From Craterostigma plantagineum (Eukaryota; Streptophyta; Magnoliopsida; Lamiales; Linderniaceae): a stretch of DNA of 64,000 nt. The stretch is taken from positions 6,200,001 to 6,264,000 of the forward strand of contig JAPQWV010000001.1 of the NCBI GenBank assembly GCA_027422505.1, in the 5' to 3' direction. A program made the position numbers and the translations under genes. Each line of letters starts with the position of its first letter. Positions within the stretch are counted from its first letter, which is position 1. A model generated the notes under the pieces. That model made no database searches, was not told the origin of the DNA, and saw only the letters and a list, made by a program, of their open reading frames with translations. Shown one piece after another: positions 1 to 11,204 of this stretch.

Positions 1-130
1 ACTAATTATATAATAGACTAACATGGATGTTAAGTTAATGAAATCTCAAAATTTTATGTTGTTGACTTAATGAAATAATTATTTATTTGGCAAAATGCAG
101 CTATATTATTAATTTTTCAAAATCTTACTG

Positions 131-307
131 ATCTTTCCAATGATAAAAATCTATCCTGAGATACTAACCATATAAAACCATCCCAATTACTTCCAACGTA
201 TTGTTAATCAAAAAATATCCTGCTACATTATTAATTTTCAAATTCTTGCCGATTTTTCCATGTATGATAAAAATCTATCCTGAGTCACTAACCATATAAA
301 ACCATTC
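131..307 (+). repeat. Imperfect direct duplication in the promoter of family copy 1
   Basis: A segment containing GATAAAAATCTATCCTGAG and ATACTAACCATATAAAACCAT-like sequence occurs twice, about 123 bp apart (near 142 and 265). The equivalent promoters at 31100-31190 and 47640-47745 have it once, so this is a local duplication specific to copy 1. Confidence 0.7.
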
Positions 308-317
308 CCAAATCCCT

Positions 318-325
318 ATAAATAC
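318..325 (+). promoter_or_regulatory. TATA box of family copy 1
   Basis: TATAAATA lies about 80 bp upstream of the ATG at 400. The same motif at the same distance precedes copy 3 (31179) and copy 5 (47735), which supports a real core promoter. Confidence 0.6.
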
Positions 326-399
326 AACCTTCTAAACCTCAGTCTAAACATCCAAAACAAAAAAGCAAATACATAGTCTATAGAGCCACGCATATCATC

Positions 400-915
400 A
401 TGGTTCTTCCAATATTTCTTACCACCAAAAAAATATTGTACTACAACTTCCATCCTTCCAAGACCGACGGCGAAGAAAGTGGAACCTCCAATGCCTCCCC
501 AAAAAAGTACGACCGTGTTCTCGTGGAAATACGTGATATATATCCACCTCCAATGCCAGGTGACCCAGAATGACCTTGGTACATCGTACGAACCATAGGG
601 AGCAACGATCACGCCCTTGGAAGGATCCCACTGACATTTTTCGAAACATTTGAGCATGTACTGAGATATTGGGAAATGCCCATGGCAGTCATGATCACTG
701 ACGGTCATAGGGTTCCTGTGACCTTATGGGACGTGACTGAGGAAGGCAACAGTAAAAAGTATGAAGGTGACGATGCTTTCTTGAAGATGTTGCCAAACGA
801 TGACTTTGTGCTCTTTTGCCCCGATGATATGAAGACGGAGGCGCTCAGAGTTGGGAACAGGCTTGCGATACGCTGGGATAAGGAGCATGTCGCGTTTATG
901 TTTAAATTATTGTAA
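400..915 (+). pseudogene. 172-codon family, copy 1 (one nonsense codon)
   Basis: The reading frame runs from ATG at 400 to TAA at 913-915 and is interrupted only by TGA at 571-573. Copies 2 and 3 have TGG (Trp) at this point within the motif EWPW/EWPC, so a single G-to-A change explains the stop. The N-terminus carries a TTKKILYYNF-like basic segment, the middle a DIYPPPMP motif, and the C-terminus ends in RVGNRLAIRWDKEHVAFMFKLL-like sequence. I do not firmly recognise the family. The C-terminal pattern of a basic, hydrophobic beta-strand core ending in a tryptophan-rich strand is reminiscent of plant B3 domains of the At2g33720/At1g10455 type, but this is an inference. If B3-like, it would be a nuclear DNA-binding protein. 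No intron is evident. A single stop suggests recent inactivation or polymorphism. Confidence 0.65.
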
Positions 916-1047
916 TTAATCTACTAAAAGTTGTCTTATACAACCTTGGGATTTGAAGTTAAGATAAAGTTATTTATGTTGTTTTATTAATCCTTAAATC
1001 CTAGAGAGATATGAAGTGATATTTAATTCAATTGATAATTAAAATTT

Positions 1048-1576
1048 GGGAGAACGACATTTTTAGTCCCGATGTTTGGGCCATGGGCATTTCTGGTCCC
1101 CCATGTTCCGATGCGACACTTTTAGTCCCCAATGTTACCAATTTTGAACAGTTTTGGTCCCTTGATTAATTTAATTACCAATGTAGACCAAATTTAACAC
1201 GTGAGAGCCCATGATCTCTTTTTACTCGACGTAAAACCTCATAATGCATCTTCTTCTTCTACTTAAAAGCACATGAACATCATTATACATCACATTTAGG
1301 AAAGGGTCGACAACAGTGAAAATGAGTTAAATGTGATACGTAATGATGCTCATGTGCGTTTAAGTCGAAGGAGAGATGCACTATGAGGTTCGACGTCGAG
1401 TAAAAGGAGATCATAGGCTCTCATGTGTTACATTTCATCTAGATTAGCGATTAAATTAATCGAGGGACCAAAATCGTTCAAAATTGATACATTGAGGACT
1501 AAAAGTGTCACATCGGGACATGGGGATCAGAAACGCCCATGCCCCAAACATCGGGGACTAAAAATGTCATTCACCC
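1048..1576. mobile_element. Mutator-like MITE with long terminal inverted repeats
   Basis: The two arms, each over 200 bp, are inverted copies of each other (for example TTTTTAGTCCCGATGTTTGG at the left and its complement at the right). The element is flanked by a perfect 9-bp target-site duplication TTAAAATTT at 1039-1047 and 1577-1585, the size expected for Mutator-like transposons. It has no coding capacity and sits in the 3' spacer of copy 1. Confidence 0.88.
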
Positions 1577-1585
1577 TTAAAATTT

Positions 1586-1780
1586 AAATAAAAACTCTAC
1601 AACTGCAGTCAACACTTTTGTCATCCTAAATAGAGCCGGCATATGGCCCGAGGCCCACAAACCGCCCCGTCCCGCCAAAGGGGTGGCTTGTGCCTTAATT
1701 TTTAAGGCCCGCAAGGTGCGGGCCAGCCTGTGTGGGCCACACTCTTTGGCTGGGCGACAACTAGGCTACCCCACCTATTA
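1586..1780. other. Spacer with GC-rich repeat remnant
   Basis: This stretch holds GC-rich blocks (GGCCCGAGGCCCACAAACCG and GCGGGCCAGCC-like) that resemble ends of non-autonomous hAT elements of the kind seen at 12545-12850. I see no intact termini or gene. Confidence 0.35.
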
Positions 1781-1994
1781 TCTATATATATAAAAGTTGG
1801 ATGACCTCTCTCCTGGGCATGCCAAGTCAGCAACGGAGTCCCCCCAACCAATAAGATTGCGCGATACGAATTCCGGCGATAATATTTGTTGGTTCCGGTT
1901 GGGAGTCGCCGGATTTAGCTGACGTGTCATTCCAGGAAGGCTTTGATTGTTCTTTTAGAAAAATGGCCGGCGTGTTATCAATAAAATAAACCAC

Positions 1995-4012
1995 TGGTCG
2001 CGTCGAAATCGGCCAAAAATAATATTAATCACCTTATTCACTCACTAAATACTAGTATAGCGAAAGTAGGGATCGTCTCCACAGGGAAAATGGTTGATTT
2101 ATTTCTAATTTCAAACTCGATCAATAATTATAATAATAATAGTAATAATAATAATGATATTAAGGGGGGTTTTGATGATAATGTTTTTAACGCAATAACG
2201 AGAAATAAAAATATCGAGACTAACGATAATAAAATAATAGTCGAAGGAATTATTGTCCACCTAGATTTATTTAACTGATCATCGATTTAATAAAATATTA
2301 TGTCAACGCAAGCATAATCGGTTATAGTTATCGACGAACGCCTAATAACCTATCTTTTCTTACTTTCTCGGTAATTAAGAGACGCTCTATAATTACTTCC
2401 TAATCGAAAAATAATCTCCGGGACGCCCTGCAAGATTTAAAGTTCCGACAGCGTTACATACCAAAAAGACCCGATTATTGACTAATAAACTCGGACGCCG
2501 GTTTATTAAAATCAAATCGTTTAACCTTATAATATAACTTACACTTACGGAAAGTAGAGCAGTTTAATATTATTTGCTACTTATTAAAACTAACAAACAA
2601 TTACGGATTTGTTGTTTTAATTAGCTATTGATTTACCTAGATCTCATAAACATTGGCCACTATTTATTTAACCTAAGCTCATCGATATAATTAATTCAAA
2701 GGTAAATGAATACTCACGCTTTCACGAATGTGCTCGATTTCATCTCACAATTTTAACAAGCCAGGCTTCGAATAATCCTTCGACTATGGAAATTAGCCGC
2801 TAAACATATTAATAAAAATGCATATAGAATTGGTCGACATATTGGAACATAAAACTAATTACTATTACTCCAATATGGATTTCTACGATTTATACTTATC
2901 TTACTCAAGCAACAACATCATCAAACGATTAATGGTTTTGAGGAGAATAGTTACGGAAACAACTTTGACTAAAAACATAAATACCAACTAAAGAAATCAA
3001 TTATGAGATCCAACAATAGTTTTCTCTAATACCATCTTGCTGTAACTTAGTGAACTTATATTATTTTATAAAAGTAGCAATCAAGTCAATCGAAGCACAC
3101 CCAATTAAACTATGACTAAAAACAATACTAATTGTAATTTTCAAACCCATAAAACCGAATAGACAATCATTAATTATGTCTTGAGATGTAAAGTAATACG
3201 CAAGTTCTGAACGGAAAGATAAAGCAAACGATTACTGAAATACTTTTGAGGATGATTTCTCGCTCTCTTCTGCTCGCTCCTTAGTATCTGGTTTGAGAGC
3301 TAACAGCTTGGGTGAAAATGCGAACTTCCTCGATCTCTCTCAGTTTTCTATCATCTACGCTAAATCTCTGTCTCGCTCTACCTCACTGCTACTCTCCCTC
3401 AATGAATCTCTGTTTTGCTTTTGTATACAACAGCGTTATGTCACCTATCTCTCGCTCAAACTCTGCTCTCCTTTTATAGAATAAAATCTGAACCGGTTCT
3501 TTCTTTTCAAGTGGAGATATGGATCCGGATCGATCAAGCTAATCCTCCAAGTCTTCGATATATCTTGTTGATTGCATTTTTTTCCTTCCTCGAGCCATGT
3601 GTGCATCGACTTTAATTGTATGATGTAAGATGTTTGGCTCTTTCCTTTTATTTTTCTTTGCACAGCCGTTCGATGAGTTTCCTATCCCTTTCTTGTCCAC
3701 ATGTAATTAGGAAAAACCCTACTGGACTAATTGGGCCACATAGATATTTGATTTCAACTTGGATCAAGTAACCAATCTTTCGAAGCCCATTTATGATTGA
3801 CATGGCAGTGGAGAATGAGTGAGGTGTTCCATTCGCTACGTTGTGCTCTGAATTCTTTGAATTCGTTCCACGTTTGGATCTTTCCCATTTTGGTTAATTT
3901 TACTCCGATATCCTGTCAAATATGAAATAAAAAATATACTTATATCCGAGCAAATTTCGACCCAAAACACGCGTTAATATGGTGTAAAATATCATATAAT
4001 TGCAACTTATCA
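1995..4012 (-). repeat. Probable solo gypsy-type LTR (Athila-like)
   Basis: Read on the minus strand, this segment starts TGATAAGTTGC at 4012, similar to the Athila LTR starts at 61156 and 52635, and would end ...CGCGACCA at 1995. It is flanked by ACCAC (1990-1994) and ACCAT (4013-4017), a 5-bp duplication with one mismatch. A minus-strand TATA-like TATAAAAGGAG lies near 3475. Its internal texture resembles the E2 LTR at 59274-61156. No internal gypsy domain accompanies it, so it would be a solo LTR. The + frame at 2090-2278 is low-complexity Asn-rich sequence and not a gene. Confidence 0.5.
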
Positions 4013-4170
4013 ACCATCATCAACCACACATACTTTGAATTAATTTTGTTGAGTTAATATGGCAGCCAAAACAGTTTTGCAAAATAACAGTCCGTTCAAC
4101 TCCAAACTCTTGGCCTTCTCATTTCTATTCAGAGAGGCACTACAATGCACGCACCCATAGCACACACACA

Positions 4171-4967
4171 GGCTTCTTCAACGCAGCTATTGATGCCTAT
4201 ACCGAGGTATGTTTGGGTCTTGGTTTAATCTTCAGGTGAAAATTGGGGTTTGAAGGGCTGATTTTTTTTTTCTTTTATTGAACAAAATTGATTGATTTTT
4301 AGCCTATTGTGTTGTGCCCCAACGTGGCGGTGTACTGGACAAATCGTGCGCTGTGCTATCGCAAGAGGAAGTACGTAAGAGCTGCAAAAAGTGTTCATTG
4401 ACGATGCTTCTAGCTTTCCCAAAAAAATAAAAAAATTTGACTTCTGAATTTTTTGTTTGATCTTATCATGATTTTTGGGGAAGTCTTGGTCTTTTGATTT
4501 GTTTCTTTTTTCTTTTGTAACTTTGTTTCCTTGGTGCGGCGAATGGACAAGGGTAGAGAAGATTGCAGGCGAGCGATACAGCTCGATCATCGTTCTGTTA
4601 AGGTATGGTGTATTACACTTAGTAGAAACCTGTCATCGATTTCTTTGACATGTTTGCTCTTATGGTAATTGTATATGTGGATTGTGTCTTTCATGGTGTC
4701 TCTTATGTGGTGCTGCCATTTGATGCTTAGCCCTACACTGCAAGACGTGTATGGTTGATGCAGTGTTCTAATATCGATTATAAGGTTGCGTTATTTTTCT
4801 TGTCTAGCACCCAACGATTGCATCTGCCGAACAAATATTTGAAATGTATGTAAGAGAAGTTTCTTCAATCATTCTTACCGTGTTGTGTTATGCATGCACA
4901 TGATATGCTTGGTCTAGCTTTGTTACAGAGGAAAGAATATGCAGAAGGTGTACGGCTCCTGGAAAAG
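4171..4967 (+). pseudogene. Captured exons of a CHIP-type TPR/U-box E3 ligase gene
   Basis: Four exon remnants read as consecutive tetratricopeptide-repeat segments. They are 4171-4206 (GFFNAAIDAYTE, then GT), 4303-4371 (IVLCPNVAVYWTNRALCYRK), 4540-4602 (WTRVE plus DCRRAIQLDHRSVK) and 4896-4967 (HDMLGLALLQRKEYAEGVRL). This order and wording match the N-terminal TPR domain of plant CHIP (carboxyl terminus of Hsc70-interacting protein), which binds Hsp70/Hsp90 tails and ubiquitinates clients in the cytosol. Introns are retained. The third exon has lost one base and its acceptor AG reads GG, and no U-box follows, so the fragment cannot make CHIP. It lies inside the putative Helitron, which fits transduplication from an intact locus elsewhere. 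Confidence 0.82.
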
Positions 4968-5246
4968 GTACGGCGATTGGTTTATACGAAATCCTTATCT
5001 ATAGTATGCTTTTCCTTTTATCCTCAATTTGACCCGCCGATCTATGCAAAAGCTCATGATGACGATGGTGATAACGATTATGATGTTGTTGTTGATGATG
5101 CAATGTCTATAAGTTGGTTATTAAGGCTGATATGATTTGTAAATGTTTTACAAATCAAGAAGGCCTATGCTTAATTGTTTGATAAGACTGTTTGTTCCTT
5201 CCATAACTTTACGTAATTCAAAAATACTTCCTTTGTCTCTCTTAGG

Positions 5247-5330
5247 TGCGCAAAGCAGCCGTCAAGTTAAATGAGTACGCACCGCCCACGGCCTGGTGGT
5301 ATCTTTGCTGCTATCTTCGTGTTTCAGGCA
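5247..5330 (+). other. Possible captured exon, unrecognised
   Basis: After a good acceptor (CTCTCTTAG) the sequence reads VRKAAVKLNEYAPPTAWWYL in an open frame. I do not recognise the source gene. It follows the CHIP-like exons but does not match CHIP as I know it, so it may come from a second captured locus or be chance. Confidence 0.25.
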
Positions 5331-5366
5331 CCCAATCTCTTTATCCTTTCAAAGGTCGATATGTTT

Positions 5367-5430
5367 GTTATGTGATCTTCAAGGGTTGAGTTCATAGACT
5401 GGTATAGTTATTGTGGCGTAGGTTCTGTAA
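5367..5430 (+). repeat. 64-bp direct repeat, copy A
   Basis: The segment beginning GTTATGTGATCTTCAAGGGT and ending GTAGGTTCTGTAA recurs at 6539-6602 with one mismatch. No transposon ends are visible around either copy. Confidence 0.85.
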
Positions 5431-6538
5431 TATGATTTAATCAGCTTAGACGACTGAAATTTATGGATAATATTTGCTTTTTTATATTAGTTTTTTTGTG
5501 TTAGTTTCTAGATATTGAGCGAAAGTGGGCTATTCTTCAAGAGTTCTGGTTCGTTGACTTTTGATATTTTGGGTCTACCCGCCCAAGAATTGATATTGTA
5601 TGTTTTGTTAGGTTGATAATTGACATCGATCTGTGGTTATTTTTTTTGTCACGTGAACTCATGACAAAGGGAAACAATAGAGGGTTCAATAAATGTGTCA
5701 TCATAATCCTCACTACATATTCATGATGCTCATTACATGTTTGTGAATATATATGTACGTGGACAATAGGTTAGCGACCGTCGAAAATTACAGTTTGTCG
5801 ATCTTTTATTCTCTTCGTTTTCCTTACGGTGTTTGCGTGAAATAAAAAGAGCAGATACGACGAGCCATTATCAGGCTTTGCCAACGACTAAAAAGGTCAT
5901 CGTCGACTCTATGGCTTATGACAAGCTGGTGAGTCCGACTTCAGAACGATATACGGGCGCCGTCGCCTAAGAGATCGTAAGGCAAGTTGATGTTTCTCTC
6001 TGTTAGGTTTTGTCAAATTCGCAATTTTCTTACCGATGTATTGCCGCTTCTAGCTACGCAAAAAGACGAGGAGTCAATGTCTTGCCAAACTTGATGTCCT
6101 AGGGCACGCTCGATCGTGGTATACATTCTATCCCTTTTATTTTGTTTCTATTGGTGTTTCCTTTCTAAATTGAAAATTATGCGTCTATGATAATTTTTCA
6201 AGGAATATGATATCCTTCATTATCGCCATCGGCGAACTGCAGAGAGTCGCTCGACGTCAGCAGCGAGTTTCAGATTGATAGACGAAATTCTTTATCGCTT
6301 CACTTTCGAAGATCGCGGTCGACATCACTTGCGCCGGTGTCGCGGCAGGGACAAGGTGAAGCGGCGGCGTTCTTGATTTGGGGGTACACGTTTCTTTGGC
6401 GTATTTGTCGCTTTTCTGTATGTTTTGTGTCTTTGGGTGGATTATGGAGAGGATTGGGTTTGGGAATATGGCAGTTTATCATAGTAGTTGGCCCCTTCTT
6501 AAGAAATTTATATTTTTCGGTGCGATTCATTTGAATGT

Positions 6539-6602
6539 GTTATGTGATCTTCAAGGGTTGAGTTCATAGACTGGTATAGTTATTGTTGCGTAGGTTCTGT
6601 AA
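6539..6602 (+). repeat. 64-bp direct repeat, copy B
   Basis: Second copy of the repeat at 5367-5430; the only difference is TTGTTGCG against TTGTGGCG. The copies are 1172 bp apart inside the putative Helitron. Confidence 0.85.
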
Positions 6603-6667
6603 ATAGGTTTCAACATCCAACAAGATTTCGACTATTGCTTTAATATCCTTTCGAAAAGGGTCAGAAT

Positions 6668-6990
6668 ATGGCAACTTCAAAAAGACATTCAAGCACAAAT
6701 GAGATGAAACCATTAGGGAATGGTTTAGCTAGAACTACTTCAGTTGGGAATAAGCCGGTTAGTTCTTGCAACCTTTCTAAGAATGGAAGGGCTTTGATTA
6801 GTAGTTTTCTCAAGATGATTCCAACGTGAGTGACTTCTTCGTCTTTAATACAAATTTGTATTCATTATTTTCAGCCTTTGTTTTAGCAGAATCAATCAAT
6901 TTTCAGAGCTTTAAGGTATCTCATGTGGAGGATGAATAAACAAGATCCTTATCAGAAGCAGAAGCAAAAACTATTCAAGAGTTCCACGAT
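6668..6990 (+). pseudogene. Captured two-exon gene fragment, unrecognised
   Basis: An open frame from the ATG at 6668 reads MATSKRHSSTNEMKPLGNGL and continues to ...ISSFLKMIPT, ending at a GTGAGT donor near 6824. After an intron with a TTTTCAG acceptor the frame resumes as ALRYLMWRMNKQDPYQKQKQ. Ser/Thr-rich then basic composition and clean splice signals suggest a real gene fragment. A further open segment near 7170-7240 (PKKQEHLEAGVWINEENLFP) may belong to it. I do not recognise the family. Confidence 0.4.
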
Positions 6991-7969
6991 AATATCATCG
7001 TAAATAGTCGACATTTTATAAATATTGATGGTTTGTTTGAATTACTAAATATTCATTAGTTATGCTGTTTTATGTGATCTGATTAATTCGAGGGGTATTA
7101 TCAGGGTTTGTGAGATGTGGATTTAAATTAGGTGAGATTGAAACGAGGTTCTTTAATGGTGTCGGCGCAGGTACCGAAGAAGCAGGAGCATTTGGAAGCT
7201 GGAGTTTGGATAAATGAGGAGAATCTGTTTCCATATAAGCAAGTTATGTTTGCAACTTAATGTTGGTAGATTTTTCAAGTATAGTTACCTTCTTCACTAC
7301 AGTATCTTAATTTTTTTGTTTTCGAATGTTGAGCAATAATAAGGTTAAGCTCAATGCAAACACAAATAAAGCATCTTTTTTCATGGATTCCAACAGTTGT
7401 CATAATCGGAAGAAAAGCTTAACTGGTTGGTTTTGTAATGATTGTTGCGTTATTTATTTATATTTTTGTGGTTAAAGATTGCGTCTTTTTTGTTCGCTAA
7501 CATTGATTAATGAGCTGTTTGTTGCATTTCATACGATAGTTTTGCCGAGTTCTTCTTTTTTTTCCAGTATAGAGTATTGATTTGGTTGAAGATATGACGA
7601 TAATAGCGTAGTTATTATTGCTGTTTCTGCATGAAATTTTTAATGGGTTTTTCTGTGTCGTTATTTTCTTCTATTTATTTATCAGATATTTGTTTCTCAA
7701 GTACAGATGAAGTCAAGAAATGGTGCTTTTTGTTGTTATTTCTTTGATTGTATGGATAGAGCTTGAAATTGTATTTTATTCCGAGAAATGCATCTTCTCA
7801 GACTAATCATCGTTATAATTTCAGTGAAGTTTTCTCTTTGCATCATTTTTTGCACATTTAATCGCTGAAGCTGAGATGTGTAGATGATCTTCTTTCGAGG
7901 CGTTTCTTTTGTTTGTTCAAAGGATCAATTTCATGGGAGGAGTTGGGAAGCATCGGGTCTTAAAGGAAT

Positions 7970-8437
7970 TGTAACGACCCGTCCCATACCGGGTGTCACT
8001 ATAGCATCGGTCCCTACCGGGACCAGTGGGGTTGGGCCCACCACACTCCGACTGATAGTCTGGCCCCACTGTACCACCATTTAACCTTTTAGCGTGCTTC
8101 GTGCACTCGCTCACACGCACCCTGAGAAACTTCCCAGGGGGTCACCCATCCCTAGATTGCCCCAAGTCAAGCACGCTTAACTTCGGAGTTTCTATAGATT
8201 GACTCCCGAAAAGGTAGGTCGACCTTGGTGATATGAGTAGTACTATCAATTTCCTTATACGATTCTTAGCCTGACACGCCCATACATTGTCAGTCTCAGG
8301 ATCCCCTCTCATTCGGGTGTCGGATCGGTTCGTTCACGTACCCCTTCGCCTAGAAGCCTGCCAGGAGCCGCTCCTTGTCCGTGCACCTCTCTGGCACCGG
8401 CGATCACTCCCCGCCCTCATCGGCCCCTGGCGTCACA
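7970..8437 (-). repeat. Cassandra-like solo LTR carrying a 5S rRNA-derived segment
   Basis: The segment begins TGTAACGACCC and ends GGCGTCACA, and is flanked by a perfect 5-bp duplication GGAAT at 7965-7969 and 8438-8442. Its middle contains a minus-strand 5S rRNA-like sequence. LTRs with a built-in 5S RNA are the hallmark of Cassandra TRIM retrotransposons, which are non-coding and transcribed partly by RNA polymerase III. Only one LTR is present, so the internal part was lost by LTR-LTR recombination. Confidence 0.75.
8121..8192 (-). other. 5S rRNA-derived segment with pol III internal promoter remnants
   Basis: On the minus strand this reads GAAGTTAAGCGTGCTTG, then GGGATGGGTGACC and CTGGGAAGTTTCTCAGG. 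These match the A-box to C-box half of plant 5S rRNA in order and orientation. The central part between the boxes is altered and the 5' half of 5S is not recognisable, so this is not a functional 5S gene. Confidence 0.78.
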
Positions 8438-8442
8438 GGAAT

Positions 8443-9559
8443 TGCCTTGAAGTTAGTCAAAGTCGATCAAAATGCTCCACACTGGTGGTGCAAGGTAGAA
8501 ATCCTTCATGATATGCAGAAGAAATTTTATTTTTTATGTGACAGGAGTTATTTTTTTCAAAAAATTGGGAATGAATTTGAAGTCCTACTGTAAGTTGGAG
8601 AAAGTATGGATAAGTGACGTGGGCACTGTTTTCAATTCTGTCTACTGGGAAAAGATTCCAAGTTTTTGCTCACCTTCACTTGCGTTTGGAGTTGCCCACC
8701 TCTTGCTCGATTTTTTCTTTTAATTTGAAAAGGGTGTTGGGTATTTGTCATCTTGATGACTATGAGGATTGTGTGAAAATGATACATTCGTTTTTTTGTC
8801 AAGTATAAAATTTTACTTGCATTATGATAGGAAGAAGACGATGTTGTTTTATTTATTTATATTTTTGTGAACCTAGGCGATTTCGGGGCAATGCTGTTGT
8901 AGTTGTTCTGTCAAATCACCTTCAGTTGCTCAAGCTTCTGGGAGCAGTTCGCTTTTGTTTTGCGAGCTTTGTTCGATTCGACTGATCTTTTGTTTGATTA
9001 TGAGAAATCCCATTTCCAAGATTCGTCTGGTTTGCATACAAGTCCCATTTTCCGTACAAGAGTCATTACTTTTTTATCTCATTAACCTCTTTGATGGTTT
9101 CCTTAGAAATTTGGGACGTGGGACAAAGAAAATCTGGGTTGAAGGATGGTTTTCTCAACGTTATGTTGCTTTGTTCCGTCATCGAGAAAGGTCTTTCAAG
9201 TGCTTGAATAAAGGTCTGTACGAGAGTTGTGCGCTCTAAACAAAAAAAAAATGGTAGGCGAGTGCTCAGGGGTACGTCAAAAGATATCGAAATACATATT
9301 GTATGAACAACGATTCATTAGTGAACGTTTATTTTAATCAAGAAACTACAATGTTAGAGTTGGATGAGAATGAAACAGATGGGTTTTTAGGCCGTTGTTC
9401 GACTATTTCCTCTTTACCGCTTAATGTGTTGTGATTTAGTTTCTTAGTTGGCTTCTGAACATAGGTGTTTTTCAGCTATTGTCTTATGCTAATAACGTCA
9501 ATGTTAAATCTTATCTGTTGGGAGATTGTTTTTTATGTGGACATATATTTTAATGATTT
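8443..9559. other. Helitron interior without a recognisable gene
   Basis: AT-rich sequence with short open frames (near 8903-9239) that I cannot assign. An A-tract at 9241-9250 is present but no matching target-site duplication was found, so I do not call a retroposon. Confidence 0.4.
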
Positions 9560-9564
9560 CGGGT

Positions 9565-9955
9565 TAAGATAGTCATACAAATTACTATAGTCTTTCAAAA
9601 TTGCAATCGCACAAGTTAGCAGTCTTACATTTGTGCCTTACACTGAAGTAGTCTTACGAAGTTCACAGTCGTACAATCTTACAAATTACTGCATCATACG
9701 AAGTTCGCAGTCGTACACTCTTACAAGTTACAGTAGTCTTACGAAGTTCGCAGTCGTACACTTTTACAAATTACTGCAGTCTTCCAAAATTGCCAAAGCG
9801 CAATTAAGCAGTCTTATAGTTCACAGTCATACGCTGAAGCAGTCCTACGAAGTTTGCAGTCATACAAATTGTTGCAGCCTTCTACAGTGCAGTCGCGCAA
9901 ATAAGCAGTCTTACAGTTGTTAGCAGTCTTACACTAAAGCAGTCTTACGAAGTTT
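9565..9955. repeat. Degenerate short-repeat array built on GCAGTCTTAC
   Basis: At least a dozen variants of CAGTCTTAC / CAGTCGTACA / AAGTTCGCAGTCGTACAC occur in about 390 bp. Inverted versions (GTAAGACTG, GCGACTGCG, GTACGACTGCA) occur at 10284-10372, 11203-11300 and 12285-12325. Direct repeats at one side and inverted ones at the other resemble transposon subterminal repeats, but I could not identify matching termini. Confidence 0.6.
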
Positions 9956-10384
9956 CGCAACAAGATCGAAACAAACTTATGTATTTCCATAGAATTTTGG
10001 TATCGAACTTTGAATTTTATCTGCATCCTATGGATGACGCTGATGTCTTATCTCATGAATGATAACATAAAATATTGAGTCTAAGAATGACACACTTTTG
10101 CTCGGGAAGACATATCTGAAATGTAATGTTGCAACATATTATCATTGAGCCAATTCAAGAGTCACCATTTATGTTATCTGATACTAAAGCTTTTGAAAGT
10201 GATATGCATGATTTAGGAAAAAAATTTAACATTTCTCTTATGAGCATATTATGAGCATCAAAGAAGAAGACGTAGAAAATTTGTAAGACTGTAAATTTGC
10301 GCGACTGCGGCTTTCTAAGACTCCAACAGTGTGACTGCTAATTTGTACGACTGCATGTTTGTATGACTGTTTGCCAAATGTGTG

Positions 10385-11195
10385 GGGTGTTTTAAGTTTA
10401 TAGGCACTTTTGTAATAGTGATTTACAAATTAGGCACTATGTGTTAACCATTACAAAACTAGGCACAATTTTTTTATAATTCATAATTTTTTTATTGGTA
10501 ATCTATTTCTGATTTAGTTTTTTACTTAAATTTAATATGTTCTACGTAGTTCGATTAACAAATTGAATCAAACTGAACTTGAGATCGTTTATCTTGATTA
10601 CGAAAGGATTTTTCAATTTGATATTTGGTTTCTGATTTTAATAACATAATTTTTTCGGTTCCCCGAAAATCAAACTTTCATTTTTTTAACTATTTTAAAT
10701 AGTAATATATACTATTCTTTATGACAAAATAAATAATATAAAAATATTCTATTTTAATAAGCAAGCAATATTTGGGAACCTATCGATATAGTTTTTTTGC
10801 TTCTCCGGTTTATTTTTTTAGTTGGTTCTGTGCAGGTTTTACCTGTTCATGACAATTTTTTTAATTACAATCGGATTTCGTGTCGACAAAAAATACCATA
10901 CAAAATTATCAAAATGGAGAAAATTAGTGGTGATTACCATAGTTGCTTTTTTGTTTTTCAGTTGTGTACACCTATGTTTATCTTTGTATTCAATTGTATT
11001 ATGTATATTGTCAAATTAATTCATACAAAAAATAAATTAAAATGATGCCTATTTTTGTAGCAAATTTGTGCAAATAATAAAATTAATTCACAAAAAAGAA
11101 AGTAAAATCAAAGAATGCCTATTTTTAATACATACACATAGTGCCTATTTTTTAAATTGAAGTTTGCAAAAAGTGCCTACATTTGTAATTAACTC
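10385..11195. mobile_element. Mutator-like MITE
   Basis: Terminal segments of about 60 bp are imperfect inverted repeats (TAGGCACTTTTGTAA ... AGGCACTATGTGTTA at the left, complementary at the right). Flanks AAATGTGTG (10376-10384) and AGATGTGTG (11196-11204) form a 9-bp duplication with one mismatch. Removing the element restores a GTGTGACTG unit of the surrounding inverted repeat array. It is AT-rich and non-coding. Confidence 0.65.
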
Positions 11196-11204
11196 AGATG
11201 TGTG

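Noticed and set aside
2090..2278. Asn-rich 62-codon open frame
   Set aside because: Translation of AAT microsatellite-like DNA inside a probable solo LTR; no homologous frame elsewhere.
8121..8192. Functional 5S rRNA gene
   Set aside because: Only half of 5S is recognisable and it lies in an LTR with flanking duplication.
9565..9955. CRISPR-like array
   Set aside because: Repeats are degenerate and irregularly spaced, and the sequence is plant nuclear DNA.
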